Counted from the stretch's first letter, positions 6,539 through 14,760 are shown. The stretch: 15,759 bases of DNA from an uncultured Oscillibacter sp. (GCA_900550685.1 URTS01000034.1:1-15759); one strand, 5' to 3'. Notes: generated by a model from the letters alone, not told the origin. Numbers and translations: made by a program.

Positions 6539-7369
6539 ATGAGCTATGCCGATCAGGTCTTTATGCAGAATATCCGGGAGATCCTGGACCACGGCGTCTG
6601 GGACACCGACCAGAACGTCCGCCCCCGCTGGGAGGACGGCTCCCCCGCCCACACCATCAAGAAGTTCGGCATCGTCAACCGGTATGACCTCCAGAAGGAG
6701 TTTCCTATCCTCACCATTCGCCGCACCTACTGGAAAACGGCGGTGGACGAGCTGCTGTGGATCTGGCAGAAGAAATCCAACAATGTCCACGACCTCAACG
6801 CCAAGATCTGGGACCAGTGGGCGGATGAGACCGGCTCCATCGGCAAGGCCTACGGCTACCAGCTGGGCGTGAAGCACCACTATCCCGAAGGGGATATGGA
6901 CCAGGTGGACCGGGTGCTCTACGACCTGAAGCATAACCCCGCCAGCCGCCGAATCCTGACCAATATCTACAACTTCGCGGACCTCTCCGAGATGCACCTC
7001 TACCCCTGCGCCTATTCCATGACCTTCAACGTCTCCGGCAATGTGCTCAACGCCATTTTGAACCAGCGGAGCCAGGACATGCTGGCCGCCAACAACTGGA
7101 ACGTGGTACAGTATGCCGTTCTGGTGCACATGTTTGCCCAGGTCAGCGGCCTGGTCCCCGGTGAGCTGGTCCACGTGATCGCCGACGCCCATATCTATGA
7201 CCGGCACGTGCCTATCGTGGAGAAAATGCTGACCCAGGCCCCTGCCCCCGCCCCGAAATTCATCATGGACCCCTCCGTGACGGATTTTTATGATTTCACC
7301 CGGAACAGCTTTACCATGGAGGGCTACACCCCCGCACCCTTCGAGGACAAGATCCCCATTGCCATTTAA
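6539..7369 (+). CDS. thyA: Thymidylate synthase
   Basis: The protein has 276 aa. It methylates dUMP to dTMP using 5,10-methylene-tetrahydrofolate, producing dihydrofolate. The catalytic cysteine is C157 in MHLYPCAYSM, where most ThyA have PPCH, as in the B. subtilis ThyA subgroup, whose LLWIWQ-KSN-V-DLN and IWDQW stretches also match here (72-94). The phosphate-binding NQRSQD is at 175-180, NWNVVQYAVL at 186-195 and DAHIYDRH at 216-223. The start at 6539 is set by GGGAGG seven to eight bases upstream; an in-frame ATG at 6521 precedes that site and is not used. It is followed after 9 nt by folA, which regenerates the folate it consumes. Confidence 0.96.
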   Translation: MSYADQVFMQNIREILDHGVWDTDQNVRPRWEDGSPAHTIKKFGIVNRYDLQKEFPILTIRRTYWKTAVDELLWIWQKKSNNVHDLNAKIWDQWADETGSIGKAYGYQLGVKHHYPEGDMDQVDRVLYDLKHNPASRRILTNIYNFADLSEMHLYPCAYSMTFNVSGNVLNAILNQRSQDMLAANNWNVVQYAVLVHMFAQVSGLVPGELVHVIADAHIYDRHVPIVEKMLTQAPAPAPKFIMDPSVTDFYDFTRNSFTMEGYTPAPFEDKIPIAI

Positions 7370-7378
7370 GGAGGAGCC

Positions 7379-7864
7379 ATGAACGCCATCGTTGTCGCAG
7401 ACCGGAACTGGGCCATTGGCCGGAACAACGGCCTGCTGTTCTCCCTGCCGGGGGACATGAAGCATTTCCGAACGCTGACTTCCGGCGGTACGGTCATCAT
7501 GGGCCGCCGGACCCTGGACTCCTTCCCCGGCGGCAGGCCCCTGCCCAAACGGCGGAACATTGTCATCACCCGGGACCCGGACTTTTGCCGGGAGGGCTGT
7601 GAAATCGTGCATCATCCGGAGGAAGCTCTGGCACTGGCGGGGGACGGCGATGATGTATGGCTCATCGGCGGCGGCAGCATTTACGCCGCCTTGCTGGACC
7701 GGTGCCTCCGGGCCTGCGTTACCCAGGTGGACACCGCCGCCCCGGAGGCCGACGTTTTCTTCCCGAATCTGGACGCCCTGCCGGCGTGGGCAGTGGAACA
7801 CACCGGGGAGCCCATCACGGAAAACGGCCTTACCTACCGGTTTGTAAACTATATCCGCAGATAA
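7379..7864 (+). CDS. folA: Dihydrofolate reductase
   Basis: The protein has 161 aa. It reduces dihydrofolate to tetrahydrofolate with NADPH. The catalytic acid is D26 in SLPGDMKHF (22-30), preceded by the Met20-type loop DRNWAIGRNNGLL (8-20). NADPH-binding segments are IMGRRTLDSFPGGRPLPKR (40-58) and the GGGSIYAALL run (97-106). GGAGGAG sits in the 9-nt gap after thyA, so translation is efficient and cotranscribed. Length and motifs are normal for a chromosomal enzyme; nothing suggests the divergent trimethoprim-insensitive types. Confidence 0.96.
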   Translation: MNAIVVADRNWAIGRNNGLLFSLPGDMKHFRTLTSGGTVIMGRRTLDSFPGGRPLPKRRNIVITRDPDFCREGCEIVHHPEEALALAGDGDDVWLIGGGSIYAALLDRCLRACVTQVDTAAPEADVFFPNLDALPAWAVEHTGEPITENGLTYRFVNYIRR

Positions 7865-7925
7865 AAAAGCGTGGACAAAAGTTACCCACGCATAAGGACA
7901 ACATAAGCATCGTTCAGGGCAAAGC

Positions 7926-7968
7926 AAATCCGGAGCGCATACCAGTTCAGTATGTGCTCCGGATTTTT
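7926..7968. terminator. Bidirectional terminator between folA and SLH protein gene
   Basis: A 17-bp stem with one G-U pair (7926-7942 with 7950-7966) and a 7-nt loop, ending in T5 (7964-7968) on the plus strand. The minus strand also runs into T-rich sequence. It terminates folA and probably the converging giant gene. Confidence 0.9.
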
Positions 7969-8001
7969 CGTGCTCAATAGTTCAGGCAAACTACATATCG
8001 C

Positions 8002-11000
8002 TTACTTCAAGCAGCGATACAGGAACGTGACAATCTGAGCACGGGTGCAGCCGTTATTGGGGCTGAACGTGGTAGCGGACGTGCCGTTGGTCACGCCATT
8101 CTCCACTGCCCATGCCACAGCGTCAGCGCAGAAGGAATCAGCCGCCACATCGGTAAAGCCGTTGACCGCGCTGGGAGCCGTCCCCAACGCACGGTGCAGG
8201 AATGTTACACTCTGCCCACGGGTGCAGGTATTGTTGACTCCGAAGGTACCATCCGCCATGCCGTTGGTAATGCCGTTCTCCAGCGCCCATGCCACAGCGT
8301 TATAGCAGTAGCTACCGGGAATCACATCTGTGGGAACCGCAGCCGCGCCCTTGGGCGCGGGAGAACCGGCGGCACGCCACAGGAACGTGACAATCTGCCC
8401 ACGGGTGCAAGAATCGTTGGAACCGAACAGACCGTTATCCTTGCCGTTAGTAATGCCATTCTTCACAGCCCATTCCACAGCCTCGGCATAGTAGGCATCG
8501 GAAGGAACATCCGCAAAGATGGCCATCTGGGCTTCCATGAACTCAGCGGAAACAGTGACTTTGGATGCAGGCATGGTGAAGGTGTACTTGCCATTGCCCT
8601 TGTCGATCAGCTTCACAGTATTGCCGCTGGCGTCCTTCACGGTAATGGTGTCCAGCTCGTAGCCTTTGTCAGGGGTGACGGTGACGGTCACGCGGTCGCC
8701 CTTGGAGGCATTCTTGGGAGAAACGGTCACATCGCCGTTCTTCGCGCTGGGGACGGACACGGCGTAACTGCTGCCGGAAGAGCCGGAGGAGGAACCGCCG
8801 CCGGAAGACGTCTTCGCAGTCGATACGCTCAATACCTGCGTGTCGCTGCGTCCAACCGGACTAACAGCCGCAATCCGCAGCGTGTACGCGGTATTGGCAC
8901 TCAAGCTTGTCAGCGTCATGCTGCCAGCCGCTGCGTCAGCCGTCTGCTCCTTGATCAGCCGGTTGCCCTCATAGAGGCTCACCGTCATGGCTTTTGCCGC
9001 CGGGCGATTGTCTTCATCTGCAGGTGCGTTCCAGCGCAGGGTAATCGCGCTGGAAGTAGCTGCAGTGGTTACAGCTGGAGAATTGGGTGCCTGCAGCTGC
9101 GTCGTGCGGCTGCCCAGCAGATTGTCCGCAGATACCGTAACTTGGAGCGTATGCAGCTGTTCCGCCGTCACGCCGGTAATCTCCGCGTTCTGGGCACCGT
9201 TGCTCCACGCATACTGATACGCCACATCCGCAAGCCCATTCTTCAATTCAGCCCGCAGGGTATAGGTGCCGTCTGCTGCCTGGGTCAGCACAATGACGAG
9301 ATCGCCCTGCATTTCCTTCATTCCCGTCAGCGTCAGGTACTCATTTTTCAGGTTGTCCCGGGCCGTCTGCAGCTGCTCCAGCGTGGGTTCCTGGGAAGAG
9401 AGGATCTGCTTGGCGTTGCTCAGAGCCGCCTGGAATTTCTCCCAGTTGGGGGCGGAACCATAGGTACTTTCTTCCAGATTCTCGGCCTGCGCGATCAGCC
9501 GGTCCAGTTCCAGCAGGGCTTGGAACACATCATGTTCCTCCGAAATGTCGCCCATCAGTTCATGGAGTTCCATATCCCGGTTGTAGGCCGTGACCACAGC
9601 CTTGTGGTCGATCCGCAGACCGTCCATCTGCATGGCGTCCAGGAATTTATCCAGCAGAGCCTCCGGAAGATTGCACAGCAGCATGAACTCCGTGTCCGGC
9701 GCCGTGCCGGTGTACTTTTCTCCGGCAGCTTCATAGCCATCCAGACCGGCCAAATGGCCCACTGTCTCATTCAGCTGCTCCGCAGTGACGGTTTCCGCCG
9801 GGATATTCAATTTCGCCAGAATCGCCCGCACCCGGGCACCGCGAGAGGTGTCCTCCCCCAGGTTGTAGAGCACCACCTTCGCGTCGGGCACCGTCTCGTT
9901 TTCGCCTACAACGGGAACCGACGCGGACAAATAATCCACTTCCTCGCCTTCCCATTCCGTGTGGGGCAGGCGCAGCTTGATAATCAGCCGGTCACCGGCG
10001 TTCAGTTTCGCGCTGTCCTTAATGGGAACGGTCAGTTCCGCACCCCGGGTAGTATCGCCGAAGTTAGAGTTGATCTGTCCCACCCGCTTGGTCAGGGTCA
10101 GATTCTCCCACAGTTCATTGCTTTCAAACTCCGCATCGCTGTAGCTGCCAGGGAACTGGTAGATGGTCACATCGCAGTAGAAATCCTTTCCCATGGCAAC
10201 GTATTCATCCGCGTAGTCGATCTGTACGCTGACGCTCTTGGCATCGATTTTCACCGCCGACACATTGAATGCGGCATAGGGCGTTCCCCAATCGGGAGAC
10301 GGCTCAACAGTCAGAACATTCGACCGGGCTTCCACGCCATCCGCCGTCAGTACGATCTGCAGCTTGGCGCCGGGAATCAGCTTACCTCTGCCCAGAGGTA
10401 CCGTTTCCTTGCTCTGGCTGCGGTACAACGTCCCGCTGCTAAGGGCCGTGGCGGTGGAAATATCCAGAGTGTCCCCGGTAAACTGGTAGATCGTATAGCT
10501 GGCGTTGTTGACGCTGCTGTCAATGGTCATGGCAGCATAGAGTTTCGTCATGCCCGCCGTGACCTTTTTCGTGACGAACTGCACCGCCGGCTTGATTTTC
10601 TCCGGGGCGGCCTGCACGGTCTTAGCAGTAGATTTGACGCTGGTGCCATCAGACAGGGTGAGGACGGCAATCAGTTTCTGCCCCGCCGTCAGCTTTCCGC
10701 TGCCGAAGGTGATCTTCTGGCTGCTGGAACTGGAAGCGATTTTGCCGGAATAGATTTCCTTCGCCGCATCCTCCGCGAAGGTTTCGCCGGTGTAGGTATA
10801 CAGCTTCAGTGTGCCGGTCAGGGCACCGTCAAAGCTGGTCTGCACCCAAACGTTGGTGCGGTCGGCCGTGATACTGTCCGTGGCAATGGACACTTCCGGT
10901 TTCACCGCCGGCTGAGAGCCGGAGGTAATCCCAACTGCGTTGCTGTACTTGTAATAGGTTCTGTCCTTATCATCAAGCTTATAAAGATGGGCCTGAATTG

Positions 11001-14000
11001 TATTACCGGAAATCAGTTTGACGTGGTTGTTGCCGAAGGGTACCGTATAGGTTCCGGGGCCGGTAAAGGTCACACTTCCCAGACGGTTACGGCTGTCTGC
11101 ATCATCATTGCTACTGGCTCTGCCCGTGGTCAGGATCAGATAACCGCCCTGGAAACTGCCGCAGCCCGTCACGGTCACGGTGGCTTGAGTGGCATCCGTG
11201 GTAAACGTACTTTCGTTCAGCACCACGGAATCTTCCGCAGGAACCTGAGTGCCCACGGTGATGTTGTTGGCTTCCGTTCCAAAATAGTAGGGGAAGTCAT
11301 CGTTCTTTTCATAGTTCAGGATCAGCCGGACCACATCGCCGTCTTTCAGCTTTCCTTCCGGAATGTCCAGCGTAATGTCGCCCAGCTTTTGTCCTAACTG
11401 ACGAGCAATCCAGTGGTCACTGTCCACGCTGCCGTTTTTCACCGGGCACAGGAAGGCGCCCACGGAGGTGATGCTGGGATCGCTGCTGATCACGGTAAAG
11501 GTGATCTGGGTGCTGTCCGCCGTCAAAGCCCCCTTGGGCGTGATGGTAAACAGCGGGGTCGTCTGGGCTGCGGCCACCGTTACCGGCTGGGACTTTGCCA
11601 GCTGGCCGTTGTTGGTCAGGAATGCCGCCAGTTTTTCTCCGGCGGTCAGCGCATCAGAGAATGTCAGAGTCTGCTCGCCCGCGACGGAAGCGCTCCTGTT
11701 GGCCAGGAATGTGCCACCGCTCAGCATACAGTCCGCATCCGCCGTACCTGCATCATATCTTTTCAGCACAATGTAGGTGCTCTCTGGAATCTTGCCGCCC
11801 AGCTGTACGGTCACGCTGGTGTCCCCCGCCTTGGGCGTTCCCTGAATGGACACTGCGGGGATATCTTCCTCCGGTGTGCCGGAAACCAGCACCGAGTCAT
11901 CCGGGCGCTGGAACATGGCTTCGTAGTCATTGCCCTTGGGCAGGAAGATGCTCTCATTCTGCTGCCAGTAGACCACGGCGCGGACACGCCACCCCGCCTT
12001 CAGAGGCTGAGACAGCGTCACCTCATAGTTCTTCTGGGGCTCCGTGAAGATCAGGTTGGAGGCCAGGGAAATCTGCTTTTCTCCTTCGAAGTCAAAGGTA
12101 GTTCCGTCATTGGGATATTGGCCCACTGCAACGGTAATAGAGGTCTTCCCTTCTTTTGCCGCCTGAAACAGCCGCTCATCGCCGGTCAGATTGATGTGCA
12201 GCTTGGTAGCCCCCGGGTCCAGCGTAGTTTCCACGATGGAGGCATCGGGATAGGTATAGTCCCGGAAGCCCGATCCGCTGTCATCCGTCACCTCCAGCGC
12301 CTGGGAGTTAGAGGGTTTGTAAAAATCCTCCCCTACCGGCACATTCAGGCAGGCAATCACATTACAATACAAGGGCAGTTCCTGATTGAACGTGCAGGTC
12401 ACTGTTTGACCGTTCTGTACATATCCTGTCCACAGACGCTTGTTGTAGGAACTGTCCGGGTCAAAGGTGGTGTTGGACGAATAGGCAAAGATTGTCATGT
12501 AGCACTGCTTCAGAGAAGAATCCAGCGTGACCTTTACATCCACAGACTTTTCGCTCTGTTTGAAGTTCTCCGTCCGCACCGCGCCGTTTTTCATCAGGAT
12601 AGCAGTGGTGTTCTTGAGGATCTCCTCCGGCGTTTTTTCGCCGGAGGACGCCGTGACCGTCACGGCGTCGCTGTACTGGTAAATCAGCTTCTCTGTGTCA
12701 CTATCATATTTGAAGAGGTACGCCTGTATGGTTTGCCCCTCCTTCAGATCGCCGGTGTTCAAGGTGAAGGGCACCGTATATTCACCCGCACCGGTGAAGT
12801 CCACCCGCCCCAGCTTGGTGCGGCTGTCATCGTTCTCCGTAATGGGCAAGCCGGTGGTTACGAACAAGCTGCCGCCCACAAATTTCTCCGCGCCCGTTAC
12901 CTTTACCGTGGCCTGGGTGGAGGTTGTAGTGTAGCTGCTCTCCAACAGGGTAACGGTTGTCTCCTCTCCGGGCGTCTGGGCCGCACCAATGATCACCGGA
13001 TCAGACTGGGCAATCACAGTGCCGCTGCTCAGCACCAGCGCCACCAGCTTCCGGCCCGCCACCATGGCAGCTTTTGCCGGAGACAGAACATAGGTCTTTG
13101 CCTCGGCGCCGGTATGGGTTGCCACCCATGTGCCGTCGGACGTTTCAAATTTCGTTGCGTCAGCATCATAGCTGCGGAGGATCAGCACCGCGCCGGACGG
13201 AATCTTGCCGCTCAACTGCACGGTCACGCTGGTATCCCCCGCCTTGGGCGTTCCCTGAATGGCTGCCGTGGGGATGGCCTCCTCCGCGGTGCCGGAAACC
13301 GGAACAGAGTCGTCCGTCTGCCCCAGCTGATAGTCGTTGCCCCGGGCAATGAACAGATCCGTGCGGCTGTCCCAGTAGGCCACGGCGCGGACACGCCAGC
13401 CCGCCTTCAGGGGCTGAGACAGCGTGACTTCCTTGTGTGTGATGGATTCGGTGGTTTTCCCCAGCTGAACCAGAGTGATGGTGCTGCCGTCCTCAATCTG
13501 GAATTCGTCTCCCGCCGGGTACATGCCGATGGTGTAGTTGATGTCGATCTTTCCAGCCGCCGCCGCGTCAAAAATCCGCTGGTCGCCGGTCATGGAGATG
13601 TGCAGCGTGGTGGCTCCCGGCTCCAAAGTCTCTTCGTCAATGGTAATGTCCGGGTAGGTGTAGGGCTGGAAGCCCTTGCCGTTCTCATCCACCACTTCCA
13701 ACGCCTGAGACTTTACATAGGCATAGTTGGTGCTGCCCTCGGCGTCCTTGCCCGCCGGGGTGTTGACGCAGGCAATAATCTTGTAGCCCACCTTCAGCGC
13801 AACATTGGTGTTAAAAGGGCATGTCACTGTTCCGGTGGTGACCTGTCCCTTCCACAAGACAAAGCTGGAAGTGCTGTTATCCGGGTCAAACCCCGCCGTG
13901 CCGATGTAGGCGTACACCGTCATATAGCAGCTTTCCACAGAGTCGTCCAGCCTCACCTGAACATCTACGGAATTTGCATTCTGCTTAAATGGTTCGGTGC

Positions 14001-14202
14001 GGGTTTTCCCGTTTTGCAGCAGCACCGCAGAAGTGTTGGCAATGATCTCCGCCCGTGTCTTTTCCCCGGCAGCCGCTTGCGTGTGCACCGCTGCCGGTTC
14101 GGACTTGCTGTCTGCCGCCAATGCCGGCGAAACCGCAAGTGTTGACAGCATCAACAGGGACAACAGCCCGCTGCCGATGCGCTGGAATATTGTTTTTCGC
14201 AT
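8002..14202 (-). CDS. Giant secreted SLH-anchored surface protein with internal DUF3783-like domain
   Basis: The protein has 2066 aa. A Sec signal peptide (1-30: MRKT, hydrophobic core, SPALAA) precedes modular beta-rich repeats. Module copy 1 is 46-518 and copy 2 is 521-1095, the latter interrupted by an extra domain at about 882-986. Two related repeats follow at about 1100-1198 and 1203-1300, then another at 1308-1432. A DUF3783-like domain is at 1440-1560 (AKVVLYNLGED, VGHLAGLDGYEAAGEKYTG, LRIDHKAVVTAYNRDM). A FIVAR-like helical segment (about 1575-1628), an Ig/PKD-like domain (1630-1705), an FN3-like domain (1706-1797), a Gly/Ser linker and an InlB-B-type repeat (1813-1888) precede three SLH domains (1893-1946, 1956-2007, 2013-2066), each with a C-T-R-G/A-Q motif. 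SLH domains bind secondary cell-wall polymer, so the protein is displayed on the cell surface. AGGAGG precedes the ATG. There are no frameshifts. The ligand or function is unknown; adhesion is possible. Confidence 0.93.
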   Translation of the reverse strand: MRKTIFQRIGSGLLSLLMLSTLAVSPALAADSKSEPAAVHTQAAAGEKTRAEIIANTSAVLLQNGKTRTEPFKQNANSVDVQVRLDDSVESCYMTVYAYIGTAGFDPDNSTSSFVLWKGQVTTGTVTCPFNTNVALKVGYKIIACVNTPAGKDAEGSTNYAYVKSQALEVVDENGKGFQPYTYPDITIDEETLEPGATTLHISMTGDQRIFDAAAAGKIDINYTIGMYPAGDEFQIEDGSTITLVQLGKTTESITHKEVTLSQPLKAGWRVRAVAYWDSRTDLFIARGNDYQLGQTDDSVPVSGTAEEAIPTAAIQGTPKAGDTSVTVQLSGKIPSGAVLILRSYDADATKFETSDGTWVATHTGAEAKTYVLSPAKAAMVAGRKLVALVLSSGTVIAQSDPVIIGAAQTPGEETTVTLLESSYTTTSTQATVKVTGAEKFVGGSLFVTTGLPITENDDSRTKLGRVDFTGAGEYTVPFTLNTGDLKEGQTIQAYLFKYDSDTEKLIYQYSDAVTVTASSGEKTPEEILKNTTAILMKNGAVRTENFKQSEKSVDVKVTLDSSLKQCYMTIFAYSSNTTFDPDSSYNKRLWTGYVQNGQTVTCTFNQELPLYCNVIACLNVPVGEDFYKPSNSQALEVTDDSGSGFRDYTYPDASIVETTLDPGATKLHINLTGDERLFQAAKEGKTSITVAVGQYPNDGTTFDFEGEKQISLASNLIFTEPQKNYEVTLSQPLKAGWRVRAVVYWQQNESIFLPKGNDYEAMFQRPDDSVLVSGTPEEDIPAVSIQGTPKAGDTSVTVQLGGKIPESTYIVLKRYDAGTADADCMLSGGTFLANRSASVAGEQTLTFSDALTAGEKLAAFLTNNGQLAKSQPVTVAAAQTTPLFTITPKGALTADSTQITFTVISSDPSITSVGAFLCPVKNGSVDSDHWIARQLGQKLGDITLDIPEGKLKDGDVVRLILNYEKNDDFPYYFGTEANNITVGTQVPAEDSVVLNESTFTTDATQATVTVTGCGSFQGGYLILTTGRASSNDDADSRNRLGSVTFTGPGTYTVPFGNNHVKLISGNTIQAHLYKLDDKDRTYYKYSNAVGITSGSQPAVKPEVSIATDSITADRTNVWVQTSFDGALTGTLKLYTYTGETFAEDAAKEIYSGKIASSSSSQKITFGSGKLTAGQKLIAVLTLSDGTSVKSTAKTVQAAPEKIKPAVQFVTKKVTAGMTKLYAAMTIDSSVNNASYTIYQFTGDTLDISTATALSSGTLYRSQSKETVPLGRGKLIPGAKLQIVLTADGVEARSNVLTVEPSPDWGTPYAAFNVSAVKIDAKSVSVQIDYADEYVAMGKDFYCDVTIYQFPGSYSDAEFESNELWENLTLTKRVGQINSNFGDTTRGAELTVPIKDSAKLNAGDRLIIKLRLPHTEWEGEEVDYLSASVPVVGENETVPDAKVVLYNLGEDTSRGARVRAILAKLNIPAETVTAEQLNETVGHLAGLDGYEAAGEKYTGTAPDTEFMLLCNLPEALLDKFLDAMQMDGLRIDHKAVVTAYNRDMELHELMGDISEEHDVFQALLELDRLIAQAENLEESTYGSAPNWEKFQAALSNAKQILSSQEPTLEQLQTARDNLKNEYLTLTGMKEMQGDLVIVLTQAADGTYTLRAELKNGLADVAYQYAWSNGAQNAEITGVTAEQLHTLQVTVSADNLLGSRTTQLQAPNSPAVTTAATSSAITLRWNAPADEDNRPAAKAMTVSLYEGNRLIKEQTADAAAGSMTLTSLSANTAYTLRIAAVSPVGRSDTQVLSVSTAKTSSGGGSSSGSSGSSYAVSVPSAKNGDVTVSPKNASKGDRVTVTVTPDKGYELDTITVKDASGNTVKLIDKGNGKYTFTMPASKVTVSAEFMEAQMAIFADVPSDAYYAEAVEWAVKNGITNGKDNGLFGSNDSCTRGQIVTFLWRAAGSPAPKGAAAVPTDVIPGSYCYNAVAWALENGITNGMADGTFGVNNTCTRGQSVTFLHRALGTAPSAVNGFTDVAADSFCADAVAWAVENGVTNGTSATTFSPNNGCTRAQIVTFLYRCLK
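8005..8526 (-). other. Three S-layer homology domains (protein C-terminus)
   Basis: Residues 1893-2066 hold three SLH units with the usual order: F-x-DV, AVEWAV-x-NGITNG, a GlyPhe turn, then C-T-R-G-Q-IVTFLWR or equivalent. The third ends exactly at the protein C-terminus. Conserved cysteines occur in each CTR motif and also at 1966 and 2025 in the second and third units. Confidence 0.93.
9523..9885 (-). other. DUF3783-like domain within the surface protein
   Basis: Residues 1440-1560. The order VVLYNL, IPAETVTAEQLNETVGHLAG, EKYTG, EFMLLCNLP, LDKFLDAM-x5-RIDHKAVVTAYN-x-x-MELHEL and EEH matches my recollection of small stand-alone clostridial DUF3783 proteins, which are normally cytoplasmic and about 110-130 aa. 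It is here flanked by extracellular repeats and carries no signal of its own. Confidence 0.65.
10918..12642 (-). repeat. Surface-protein module, copy 2 (with inserted domain)
   Basis: Encodes residues 521-1095. Residues 521-880 match 46-410 of copy 1 at an offset of 469-475 residues. Residues 990-1095 match 416-518 (S-T-T-T-x-A-T-Q-A-T-V-x-V-T-G, F-x-G-G, LTTG, SR-x-x-LG, GPGTYTVPF). Between them an unrelated domain of about 100 residues (882-986) has been inserted in copy 2 or lost from copy 1. Confidence 0.8.
12649..14067 (-). repeat. Surface-protein module, copy 1
   Basis: Encodes residues 46-518. It begins with GEKTRAEIIANTSAVLLQNG and ends with the YSDAVTVTASS region. It matches copy 2 throughout, with near-identical DNA in two patches: 13381-13425 against 11974-12018 (43 of 45 bases) and 13199-13262 against 11786-11849 (60 of 64 bases). 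Confidence 0.85.
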
Positions 14203-14232
14203 AGATTTCCTCCTCTAAAAGTCTGTTTATAA

Positions 14233-14248
14233 GTTAGAGCCATCTAAC
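14233..14248. promoter_or_regulatory. 16-bp dyad O2 in the leader of the SLH protein gene
   Basis: GTTAGA-GCCA-TCTAAC is a perfect inverted repeat with a 4-bp centre, 31 nt upstream of the start codon and about +83 to +98 of the predicted transcript. It is the partner of 14308-14323. Confidence 0.6.
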
Positions 14249-14307
14249 TGAAAGGGATAAAAAAACCATTTTTTCAAAGAACCGGTAACTTTCAAAATCC
14301 CCCTACG

Positions 14308-14323
14308 GTTAGTGTGCTCTAAC
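14308..14323. promoter_or_regulatory. 16-bp dyad O1 just downstream of the SLH protein promoter
   Basis: GTTAGT-GTGC-TCTAAC has the same half-sites and spacing as O2, with one mismatch between arms, and a 75-bp start-to-start distance. It lies at about +8 to +23. A further half-site GTTAGT (14335-14340) overlaps the -10 box. The layout is that of a repressor operator. Confidence 0.65.
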
Positions 14324-14337
14324 TCCATAACAGGGTT

Positions 14338-14366
14338 AGTATACAATGGATGGGGGGTGCTGTCAA
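14338..14366 (-). promoter_or_regulatory. Sigma-A promoter of the SLH protein gene
   Basis: On the minus strand a perfect TTGACA (14366-14361), a 17-nt spacer and TATACT (14343-14338). The leader would be about 130 nt. Confidence 0.85.
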
Positions 14367-14455
14367 CACGAATTTCTGTTATGTCTGAACAAGGCGGGTT
14401 AAGTTGTAAGCTTCTGAGCCCCCTTGTTTGGCCGGTTTATGTTACGGCAAGGTTC

Positions 14456-14568
14456 ATGCCGCCCTTGGCGGCATTGACGCAAGCATCGCATTTTGATGTC
14501 AAAATACAGCTTGCTGGGGTAAGCCCCAGTCCCCAATGCCGCCTGCAGGCGGAAACTTTTCGGCAGAA
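14456..14568. repeat. Chain of hairpins with interchangeable arms
   Basis: In order: ATGCCGCC-CTT-GGCGGCAT (14456-14474); CAAGC...GCTTG enclosing TTTTGA-TG-TCAAAA (14491-14504); CTGGGG-TAAG-CCCCAG (14514-14529); the palindrome CCGCCTGCAGGCGG (14539-14552); CGGCA-GAAT-TGCCG near 14561. AATGCCGCC at 14535-14543 can pair with GGCGGCATT at 14467-14475 as well, so at least two mutually exclusive folds exist. Confidence 0.6.
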
Positions 14569-14609
14569 TTGCCGGGATGTAAGTGTGCAAAAGAGAATCT
14601 GGCAACACT

Positions 14610-14655
14610 GTTAGCCCCAATCTGCATGGTAGATGGACAAAAGACCGGGGCTGAC
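14610..14655. repeat. Inverted repeat GTTAGCCCC/GGGGCTGAC
   Basis: Nine-base arms (14610-14618 and 14647-14655), one G-U pair if transcribed, with a 28-nt loop. Its role is unknown. Confidence 0.45.
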
Positions 14656-14690
14656 AACATTACCGAACCCGGTCACGATAGGCGATTCAG

Positions 14691-14730
14691 AAAAGTGGAC
14701 TTCCGGCAATGCAACCGAAAGTCCACTTTT
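14691..14730. repeat. 12-bp perfect inverted repeat, oriT-like
   Basis: AAAAGTGGACTT (14691-14702) and AAGTCCACTTTT (14719-14730) flank a 16-nt loop. The AAAAGTGG core recurs in an arm of the next IR (14820-14826 region), suggesting recognition by one protein. Confidence 0.55.
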
Positions 14731-14760
14731 AGCGTGAAAGCAGAATGGAGCGAGAAACCT

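Noticed and set aside
6512..7927. 471-codon minus-strand open frame opposite thyA-folA
   Set aside because: Fully overlaps two genes with intact catalytic motifs; Val/His/Gly-rich sequence without homology.
8194..11397. 1067-codon plus-strand open frame
   Set aside because: Antisense shadow of the SLH protein gene; no ribosome binding site, His/Arg/Gln-rich composition and no recognisable domain. The minus-strand gene has a signal peptide, domains and a promoter.
11413..14145. 910-codon plus-strand open frame
   Set aside because: Same antisense shadow effect over the repeat modules; the composition is typical of reverse translation of biased codons.
8002..14202. Possibility that the giant gene's repeats form a CRISPR or satellite array
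   Set aside because: The repeats are long protein-coding modules at an offset of about 1.4 kb within one intact frame, not short direct repeats with spacers.
14456..14568. tRNA gene or attachment-site tRNA remnant
   Set aside because: Several stems exist but no cloverleaf, T-loop GTTCRA motif or CCA-type end could be placed.
14312..14614. 100-codon plus-strand ORF over the SLH promoter
   Set aside because: Overlaps the promoter and dyads of the divergent gene and the hairpin chain; no ribosome binding site.
14399..14620. 73-codon minus-strand ORF
   Set aside because: Lies across the hairpin chain; no Shine-Dalgarno and no coherent protein features.
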